DNA of 64,000 nucleotides, from NCBI GenBank assembly GCA_020543525.1, contig JAHYIO010000001.1, positions 3,906,001 through 3,970,000 on the forward strand. The letters are read 5' to 3'. This stretch comes from Coriolopsis trogii (lineage: Eukaryota; Basidiomycota; Agaricomycetes; Polyporales; Polyporaceae). Positions 55,986 through 64,000 of the stretch are shown here, one piece after another (position 1 is the stretch's first letter; the number at the start of each line of letters is the position of its first letter). The notes under the pieces are model-generated. The model saw nothing but the letters and a program-made list of their open reading frames with translations, made no database searches and was not told the origin of the DNA. A program made the translations under genes and the position numbers.

Positions 55986-58172
55986 ATGTCCGAAAGCACC
56001 ATCACTTCCCGCATCCAATGGTCGGCGTCGCTTGACCCGACTAGGGCACAGGTGCCCACTGAGGAGACCAAGTTCCACCGCAAGGTATGTGCTGCAGCGA
56101 TTGCCCCATGTCCATGCGCCACAGCGGCTCACGAGTTCATCTATGCATGTATGCGATCTAGACGGCAATCATCGCGACAATTGGTATGCCATCGTGCATC
56201 TGCGGCGATGCGATCTCGTGTCTGAGTGTGCGACGGAATTACAGGGCCGAACACCAACAGCGTCGAAAAGTTGGCGGAATTGCGCCGGGCGGGTGTGAAC
56301 ATCGGTGTGTTTTCAATCTATCGCCGGGTCTATTCCTTCCTTCACTCTCTCATGCATACGACAACCATGGTCCTTGCCAGTTCGGATGAACTTCTCCCAT
56401 GGAGAGTACGAGTACCACCAGAGCGTCATTGACAACACCAGGAAAATGGTGTCCTGTACGTCCTGTCTGTTCTGCGTGCTGCTGCATTGTGTCTCATTGT
56501 TATCAAGTGGACCCTGAGGGCCGCCCTGTTGCCATTGCTCTGGACACCGTGCGTACAGACTTTCTCGCTTGCAATTCACTCTTCTGAGAGATGGTGCAGA
56601 AAGGGCCTGAAATTCGTACCGGCATGATGAAGAACAAGACCGATGTGAGTATCCATGGGATAGCATGTAGCAAGATCTCCGCTCAAACCCCGTACATACA
56701 GATTCCCATCAAGGCTGGGCACGAATTCATCGTCTCCACTGACGACAAGTATAAAGACAGCGGCGACGACAAGGTCATGTATGTCGACTACGTGAGTATG
56801 AGCCCTCCCGCAACGTGCGCAGGCCTTGATATCTTTGCTTCCAGAAAAACTTGCCGAAGGTCACTGCGCCGGGCAAGCTCATCTACGTTGATGATGGTAT
56901 TCTTTCTCTCCTCGTCCTTGCCGTCGAGGGTGACCATGTGCGCGTTCGTGCACTCAACAACGGCACTCTCAGCTCGCGCAAGGGTGTCAACTTGCCAAAG
57001 ACCGAGGTCGATCTCCCCGCACTGTCCGAGAAGGACAAGGCCGACCTCCAGTTTGGTGTGAAGAACGGCGTCGACATGATCTTTGCCTCGTTCATCCGCC
57101 GCGCGGAGGACGTGCGCGACATCAGGACCGTGCTCGGCCCCGACGGCGCGAACATCAAAATCATCGTCAAGATCGAGAACGAGCAGGGTGTGCTCAACTT
57201 TGACGAGATTCTCAAGGAGACGGACGGAGTCATGGTTGCGCGTGGTGATCTTGGTATCGAGATCCCTGCGAGCCAGGTCTTCCTCGCGCAGAAGATGATG
57301 ATTGCGAAGTGCAACAAGGCTGGCAAGCCGGTCATCGTTGCGACGCAGATGCTTGAGTCTATGACGGTCAGTCAAAACTTGGTTTACGATGGTGGGGGCT
57401 ATGTTGACAAATAATTCCATTCAGTACAACCCGCGTCCTACTCGTGCAGAGGTCAGCGATGTCGCGAACGCTGTTATGGACGGGGCAGACTGTGTCATGC
57501 TTTCCGGAGAAACTGCAAAGGGCTCCTACCCCATTCAGTCTGGTATGGACATCCCCGTTGTCTACTCGACCGCGAAACTTACAACCACGTACAGTGCTTA
57601 TGATGGCGGAGACCTGCTTGCTCGCCGAGGCTGCCATCTGCTACCCAGCACTGTATGATGAGCTTAGGGATACTACCCCTCGGCCCACGGGTACGGTCGA
57701 GACTGTTGCCATTGCCGCCGTTGCTGCGGCTTCGGAGCAAAACGCGAGCGCCATTATCGTGCTCTCCACGAGCGGTAACACTGCTCGTCTGATCTCGAAG
57801 TACCGTCCTTCTGTCCCCATCATCACTGGTATGTGGGACTCTGCATCGGATCGTGGAATATAGCTGACGCTCTGCGGACCAGTGACACGCAACCAGCAGA
57901 CCGCCCGCCAGATCCACCTCCACAGGGGATGCTATCCGTTCTGGTATCCGGAGCCTCGCGGAATCGAGCCTCACCAATGGCAGACGGACGTCGACAACCG
58001 CATCCGGTTTGGCCTCCGCAACGCGCTCAAGCTCAACATAATCAAGACGGGCACGACAGTCGTGGCCGTCCAGGGCTGGAAGGGCGGTCTTGGGCACACG
58101 AACACGCTTCGTATCCTGTCTGTGCCCACGGACCCGGCCGACCTGGCTCAGCAGCCTCTTGGCGCAAACTAG
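55986..58172 (+). CDS. PYK1: Pyruvate kinase
   Basis: About eleven exons, roughly 530 aa. The first half is heavily intron-split (exon 1 55986-56084, then a 22-nt exon giving TAIIATIG). Motifs in order: [45 protein letters not shown], the active-site region [15 protein letters not shown] with [18 protein letters not shown], then [13 protein letters not shown] and [19 protein letters not shown]. The C-domain contains [15 protein letters not shown] and [12 protein letters not shown]. It catalyses phosphoenolpyruvate plus ADP to pyruvate plus ATP. The usual fructose-1,6-bisphosphate-binding Ser/Thr loop (STSGNTAR) is intact, suggesting allosteric activation. Confidence 0.97.
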
Positions 58173-58559
58173 GGGGGAGAGGAATGCTAGTAGCTGTACG
58201 AAGCAGTGTAATAGTAGTACTCGGCACATCTTGGGCAGATTGCAATCACATAGACGTTCCCACTATGCGATGCGAACACCGAGAGAGTCGACAGGGATGG
58301 GAGTCTGCATAGGCGAAGCTGTTTCACGCCCGCTGCGGACTGGAATGCGAGCTGCTTTGGGTGGCTCTGTAGCCGCCGGGAGAGATTGCCTGGCACGTGG
58401 CAGTTTGTAGAGTGCGGATTGAGGAGTTTGGAAAGTCCAAGTCGTTTGGCCACGTCCTGCTCGTCGCTCTCGACACTGCCCGCCCCCCTCTCCTCATCGT
58501 CCGCGGCGTTCTAGCCTATAGCCCTCTAGTCGTTTGGGCCAGCTGGTCCGCCGTCCGCA
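58173..58559. other. Intergenic, 387 bp
   Basis: Between pyruvate kinase and the glycosyltransferase gene on the same strand. It contains the pyruvate kinase 3' flank and a pyrimidine-rich leader before 58560. Confidence 0.45.
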
Positions 58560-61062
58560 ATGGCCACCTCCGTCTACTTTCCCCAGCAACGGGGAAACGG
58601 CTTAGTCGAAAAAGCACGTCCCGTCAACGGTCTTCCCTTGCACTCTTCTGCCGTCCGTGAGAAGTGGCAGCGACATCACCATTCTTCCTCATGGCTCATT
58701 CCTGTCTCACTACCCATCCCTGGCGTGCGCACGCGTCGCCTCCGCTTCATGCTCCCAAACATCCCCAAGCTGCACCATACCACCATCACGCGCTTCGGCC
58801 GGAGAAGAGGCAGGCTGCTGCTCCTTGTCGGTCTCCTCGCTATCGTCTCGACGGTAGTCCTGCTGTCTCGTCTGCAGGCGCGCTTTGTACCAGAAGACAG
58901 GCCATGGGGCCAGAACTACGGTGAGCCCACCACGCTCGTCTACCGACGCGAGGACCTCCAGAGGATATGGGAGTGGGAGATAGCTGCAGGACACTACCCT
59001 AGCTCACAGAAAAGTACGTTCACTCTGCTACCTGCATCACCTGGGCGCGTCGTCTCATCGCGCGCACATATAGTCCCTGAAAACATTGGCTTCACGAGTC
59101 CACCCATAAACCCCGCGCTCCCGCCGAGGAAATCCTCGTCCTCCATTCCCTCCCGGTTCCGCCCACCATCGGTGACGAACACGAATGGCATTGGCGCGAA
59201 GCGCGTGTATCTGGACATTCAGTCCAAGCCGCCAAACGTGGCATATCCTCCGCGCCCACAGCCAGGTAGCGTGGCAGACTTGGACGTGGTCATGGAACAC
59301 TGCGATTTCTCGCAAGGCAAGGTAAGCGTTTGCTCCAACCCCTGTTTGCCGACACGCATCACTCAAAATGAGTCGCGTAGTATGTGCGGGACTGTCTCGA
59401 GGTACTCCGCCTTGGAGGCGGACTGGATAACGGCGCCAGGATGCGGAGAGGGAAGATGGAAGACTGGAAGTACATCTATGTGGAGAACGGAGAACTCCAG
59501 AATAGCTCCCAGACGGTCCAGCAGCAGCTGAATCCAGCGGTCGCGCTCAAGAGTCAGGGAATCGCCGACCCTAACATGGGTTTCGTCAAGAAGCGCGGTG
59601 TGGACTGGGAGCCGCACGTACACTTCCCTGCGCCCCCGGGATACATCCCTCACCACGACCGTCCAGCGGCCTGTGAGGAGAACCCGCACCTGTTTCACAT
59701 GTTCTGGACCGGCCCCTTCACCGACAAGCCCTATCTTGCGCTACTATCTTTCCTTTACACTCAAAATCTGGGTCTCCACCTCGACCCGGACTACGAGGAT
59801 CCTATGGTCTGTCGCCCTAAGTTCTGGCTCTGGATCAACCCTGGACCCGCTGCGTCCGTACCGAATCCCACGGCGATGCGCGACATGTTTGAGCAGCTCA
59901 AGTCGAACCCATGGGCCTCTCCGTTCTTGCATCCCCGTTTCAAGGACGTCATCCAGTTCAAGCTGTGGAACACGACGGAACAACTGGACGGCATCGACGA
60001 GCTCAAGGACGAATGGCGCGACTTGCGCGACAACCTGTTCAACTCGGGCGGGGTCGTGGAGAAGATTCCCCAGCGGCCTGTATCTTCCAGTACGAGCGAA
60101 GGTGCAGCTACCGAGGGTGCAGAGCCAGGCGCTACGGCGGCAGCGACCGTAAACGAGGAGGACGACAAAGTGAACCGCGTCGGCTCCAAGTCTCCGTCCC
60201 AGTACGACAGGCTGTCGGTTATCCTCTCGGACATGGCGCGGTTCGTGCTCTGTCATCGGTTTGGTGGGATCTACCTGGATGCGGACACCATTCTGCTACG
60301 GGATTGGGAAGAGCTGTGGGGCTGGAAAGGCGCATTCGCATACCGGTGGTCGCGTCTGGAGACGTACAACACCGCGGTACTCAAGATGAACAAGGGTTCG
60401 GCAATTGGCACGTTCCTATTCCGCACGGCGTTAAAGAATGGCTTTGATTTCCATCCGATGACGGTGGCCAAGTACACGAAGGATGCTGCACTGGAGCCAC
60501 TACTCCTGCGCTTGCCTGACGCGCTGTTCGACGCGGCATGGTTGAACACGGAAGATTACCAGCGCGAGCGTCCGCCGCAGCCTTTCTTCATGGAGTACGT
60601 CAATATGTTGTGTCGCTAAGTGAGGCGTGACTGACCTTGACGTGCACAGGTTCGGTGACTTCTTCTTTACTCCTACGCAGAACAGCGCGGCTCCTCATGC
60701 GCTTGGATTCAACGGCTTCTTCAAGGGAGCGTACTCATACCACTTCCACAACTTCTGGTACGTAGAGTGATAGCCCACAGTCGTCTATTGCTCACATTGT
60801 CTCCTCTAGGTGGCAGCCGTTCGACGCCACGCGTAACTGGCCGGATCTCGGGCCTCGGTTCATCAACGGAGAGCGACTGGCCCGCTCGCAGGCAGAAGCG
60901 ACAAAGCTTGCTGTCCAAACGGATCCGAAAGCCGAGCCCACTCAGGAGACTGTCGAGGACGACAAGCGGGATCTTGACTGGTCGACGGTCATCAAACGGA
61001 CGTTTGAAGCATACGTTCGCGGCGAGACACCCAACATGTACGGAGAGTGGCTGAAGTGGTGA
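58560..61062 (+). CDS. Type II membrane glycosyltransferase with DxD motif
   Basis: Five exons (58560-59013, 59074-59321, 59381-60594, 60650-60757, 60810-61062) sum to 758 aa. A basic N-terminal tail precedes one signal-anchor helix (about 85-103, LLLLVGLLAIVSTVVLL), so the catalytic part should face the Golgi lumen. The catalytic region holds HLFHMFWTGPFTDKPYLALLSF and the nucleotide-sugar signature FGGIYLDADTILLRDW, with the DxD metal site. WxWKGAFAYRWS follows, as in the Gly_transf_sug/Och1-like group. A Thr/Ala/Glu-rich insertion of about 50 residues lies just before the DxD region. Donor and acceptor are unknown; mannosyl- or galactosyl-transfer in glycan building is likely. Confidence 0.88.
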
Positions 61063-61645
61063 CATATGCCCTTGTTTTGACTGCCGAAGCCCTATACCTG
61101 CTCTCCCTCCTGCTACCCGCTGCGGTGTATATACCATACCTACCTTCTTTGACGACAACGTCCGCTAGAAGTTGATCTGATCTGGGACCGTTCCTCACTC
61201 GTCTGCTCGCCTTTTTGGGTAGTAGGTTGTCTGCCGTCGATTCCGCCTCCATCTTAGTTACTGCCCTTAGTCCAGATAGACAAATATATGATGTAATGCG
61301 CACGGCATACTATTTTCATCTTTACTATCCCTCGAACATCGATGCCATTCCACTTCTCATGTTGTTTTAGGTCACTACCGCTCGTCTCGTTGCCACTATC
61401 CCTAGCATACACATATACATGTTAGAGTCCACAGGCGATGAATAGAGAGAAGCTTGAACTATTGCACGTCTCTTATGAATCGACAGGCTCGAAGGATGAC
61501 TGTCTCTGCTCTGTACGCCTGTGATTTACTATACCTGCCCGATAAGGTAAATCCCGACACCTACATCTCGGGCTCGGGCGTCTCGATCTCAAGATCACCC
61601 TTTGGCCGAGGCTCGTCTCGCCACTGTCCCCCACTACTGGCAAAC
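61063..61645. other. Intergenic, about 580 bp
   Basis: Separates the glycosyltransferase from the phosphatase gene, same strand. No clear element apart from the GC-rich leader immediately upstream of 61646. Confidence 0.45.
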
Positions 61646-62398
61646 ATGTCCGACCAGAAGGCCTCGGTGCTCGTCGTCTGCCTCGGCAACATCTGCCGCT
61701 CGCCCATCGGCGAGGCAGTCCTGAAGCACGTCGCGAAGGAGCGCGGTCTGGACGTCACCGTCGACTCTGCGGGCACGTCCAACTACCACATCGGCGAGGA
61801 TCCGGACGATCGGTGAGGCACGCTCCCGTTCGCTATCTCGTGTTGTTTTCGCCCGAGGCTGACACGATGGGCGCAGGTCCGTCGCGGTGTGTAAGAAGGT
61901 GAGCCGCGAGCCCGCTTGCCAGCTTCCATGATCAAGAACCGAGCTGCCGAGTGCTGAGTGCTGAGTGCTGATGCGTGATGGTTAACTCGACCCGCGGCCG
62001 CCCGCAACTGGCCACAGAACAAGGTGCCCATCAAGCACTCTGCGCGGCAGGTCCAGCCGTCCGACTTTCGCACGTTCACGCACATCCTCGCCGCGGACGA
62101 GTCGAACCTGCGGAACCTGAACCGGATGAAGCCCCGGGACGCGACGGCCGACGTCCGTCTCTGGGGCTCGTACCTCGACGGCGAGGCGATCCCGGACCCG
62201 TATTATGGTGGCATGGTAAGGGAGCACTTCGGGATCCGCATCGCGATCCTGTTTGTATGGTTGGGGTAGCTGACTCGAAACTTTTTGTCACGGTTTTTTT
62301 TGTAGAATGGATTCGAGAACGTTTTCGAGCAGTGCGTCAAACTCTCGAACGCGTTCCTCGACGAGGTTTTCGGGAAGAGCACACAAGGAGTAGAGTAG
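61646..62398 (+). CDS. LTP1: Low-molecular-weight protein tyrosine phosphatase
   Basis: Four exons (61646-61812, 61878-61899, 62018-62215, 62306-62398) give 159 aa, the normal family length. The P-loop VVCLGNICRSPIGEAV contains C-x5-R-S with the nucleophilic Cys at about residue 13. The general-acid loop is in the third exon as DPYYGG (IPDPYYGGM), the expected DPYY. The second exon is only 22 nt (SVAVCKK). The enzyme dephosphorylates phosphotyrosine, and small aryl phosphates in vitro. Convergent with the dehydrogenase gene (155 bp gap). Confidence 0.96.
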
Positions 62399-62553
62399 AT
62401 ATCTCCAAGTCCGTCATCGCAGAATGCCTCCTAGCTCCGAATACCTCTCGATGCTTCTCATTCAAGGGTAATGAGACTGAGCTGTAGAATTTGAAAGGTT
62501 GTTGTATTGCTAGTATACACGGAAAGTGGTCACACCCTACGCATTGCCGTTCC

Positions 62554-64000
62554 TCAGTTGTGCGTAGGCATGTCGACAGACGCCTTGTTTCCAATCGCAT
62601 CCTCCGCCTTCCAAAGGGCCGTCGTCGTCTTGTTCTGCGTGTAAAAGTCGACACCGCTAAGTGACACGACACAATCAGCGCACCGTCCTCATCGGCAGAT
62701 GGAGGGCCACGAAAACTCACCCCCGGCCATAGAACGGAACGTCTCCCAAGAAGCTCGCCTTGTTCCCGCTCCACGAGAACATCGGGAGGGGCACGGGAAT
62801 GGGTACGTTGATGCCGACCTGGCCGACCTCGACTTCGCGCTCGAACTTGCGCGCCGTCGCGCCGCTCTGCGTGAAGATCGCCGTCCCGTTCCCGTACTTG
62901 TTCTCGTTGATGATCGCGAGCGCGTCGTCGAGAGTGTCTGCCTTGATCACAACGAGCACAGGCCCGAAGATCTCCTCCCTAACCAACACAGTCAGTGTCA
63001 AGCTGAGCGGGAAAACATGCGGTGTGGAGACAGATACGGAAACGTACCGGTAGCATCGCATCGTGGTCGTTGCTTCGATGACGGTGGGTCCGACCCAGTT
63101 TCCGTCGGGATAACCGGGTACCTCATAGCCGCGACCGTCGAGAACGACGACACCGCCCTCCTCCTCAGCGGAGGCGATCAAGCCGGTAATGCGCTGCTTA
63201 GCTGCTGGAGAGATGACAGGACCGCTGAAGGGCCACGGATTAGTACACGAGAGCTACAAAAGGACGGGAAGATACGCACAGATCGGTGCCCTGCTCGAAG
63301 CCCTGGTTGACCTTGAGCTTCTTGGCACGTTCGACAAGTTCCGGGAGCCATGATTGGGCGTTGCCCACCAATACGGCTACACGTCATATTAGAAAGAGTG
63401 GTAAACAGGCATAATGGAAGCAACATACCGACGGAGATGGCCATGCACCGCTGGCCAGCAGCTGAAGGACATATGAATGAGCTTGATAGTAGTCACTCTA
63501 AGCCAGGCACGTACCACCAAACGCGGCACCGAGGATCGAGTTCAGTGCGTGGTTCTTGTTAGCTGGGAGTACATGAGCAGTGTGCGCCCAGTAGGATTAG
63601 GGACTAGACTGACCATCAGGCATAAGGACAGCGTGGTTCTTAGCACCCAAGTTGGCCTGAACGCGCTTGCCAGTCGCGCGACCCCTGTGCAAAGGTCAGT
63701 TTTGGCTTGGTAACTTGCACGGCTCCACTAACCTCTCATATATGTGTTTGCCTGCGCGGTCACCGCCTACGAAGCTGATAGCCTTGATGGAAGGATGATC
63801 ACAGATTGCGTTGACAGTGGGTACTGTGCCATGTACGACGTTGAGAACGCCGGCGGGAAGACCTGCCCTTTGGCAAAGCTCTGAGATGATCATCGCTGCA
63901 CCCGGGTCTCTCTCGGAGGGTTTGATGATGAGCGTGTTACCGGTGGCCAGAGCTACAGGAATAGTCCATAGCGGAATCATACTGTGAAATCGACACATCG
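62554..64000 (-). CDS. Methylmalonate-semialdehyde dehydrogenase (partial, runs off right edge)
   Basis: Multi-exon gene whose N-terminal part lies beyond the window; the last acceptor visible is just inside 63985. Motifs in order: [26 protein letters not shown], the NAD-site segment [25 protein letters not shown], then GQRCMAIS with the catalytic Cys. [25 protein letters not shown], the [10 protein letters not shown] segment and [32 protein letters not shown] follow. The C-terminus has [13 protein letters not shown], typical of the ALDH6/MMSDH family. The enzyme oxidatively decarboxylates methylmalonate or malonate semialdehyde to propionyl-CoA or acetyl-CoA in mitochondrial valine and pyrimidine catabolism. 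The stop is at 62554-62556. Confidence 0.95.

Noticed and set aside
1..64000. CRISPR arrays, prophage, integrons, secondary-metabolite backbone genes
   Set aside because: None seen. The window is spliced eukaryotic DNA, and no polyketide, peptide-synthetase or terpene-synthase motifs appear.

Overview
The window is nuclear DNA of a filamentous basidiomycete, most likely an agaricomycete of the Polyporales type. The signs are dense protein genes on both strands, roughly 55% G+C by eye, many very short introns (about 45-70 nt), a Grifola-like M35 peptidyl-Lys metalloendopeptidase, and lineage-typical F-box and kinase-like paralogues. I see no prokaryotic, viral or CRISPR features. Gene models were built by hand-splicing. 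For most multi-exon genes the exon lengths sum to an exact multiple of three and the joined protein restores a family motif at each junction.

Layout, left to right. 0.5-2.0 kb: unknown membrane protein (-). 3.8-5.0: SHO1 osmosensor (+). 5.8-7.9: RNF10/Mag2-type RING protein (-). 8.2-10.0: WBP11-like splicing factor (+), divergent from the RING gene. 10.2-14.5: CCC2-type copper P-ATPase (-). 15.0-16.7: FAD-dependent amine oxidoreductase (-). 17.4-23.2: a small accessory block of two F-box-like genes interleaved with two related, probably inactive kinase-like genes. 24.7-25.9: secreted M35 protease (+). 26.4-29.9: acid sphingomyelinase-like enzyme in 22 exons, two of them micro-exons (-). 31.0-31.3: possible small gene. 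32.35: intron-containing tRNA-Asp (-). 33.2-35.2: mitochondrial N-acetylglutamate synthase (+). 35.5-37.1: unknown protein (-). 37.5-38.9: mitochondrial carnitine/acylcarnitine carrier (-). 39.7-42.6: fasciclin-domain membrane protein (-). 43.0-48.7: RAV1, V-ATPase assembly (+). 48.9-50.6: Rab GDI (-). 51.0-51.75: a foldback element with 262-bp, 99%-identical inverted arms and Tc1/mariner-like ends. 52.0-53.1: single-pass membrane protein (-). 53.8-55.3: seven-TM-like protein (+). 56.0-58.2: pyruvate kinase (+). 58.6-61.1: type II membrane glycosyltransferase (+). 61.6-62.4: low-molecular-weight tyrosine phosphatase (+). 62.55 to the right edge: methylmalonate-semialdehyde dehydrogenase (-), cut by the window.

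The genes are mostly unrelated housekeeping functions: osmosensing, splicing, copper delivery to the secretory pathway, arginine synthesis, mitochondrial fatty-acid import, V-ATPase assembly, Rab recycling, glycolysis and valine catabolism. I found no biosynthetic cluster or defence system. The most unusual content is structural: GC-AG introns, 7- and 10-nt micro-exons, an exon contributing only the start codon, the foldback element, a long hairpin-bearing RAV1 intron, and the F-box/pseudokinase block.
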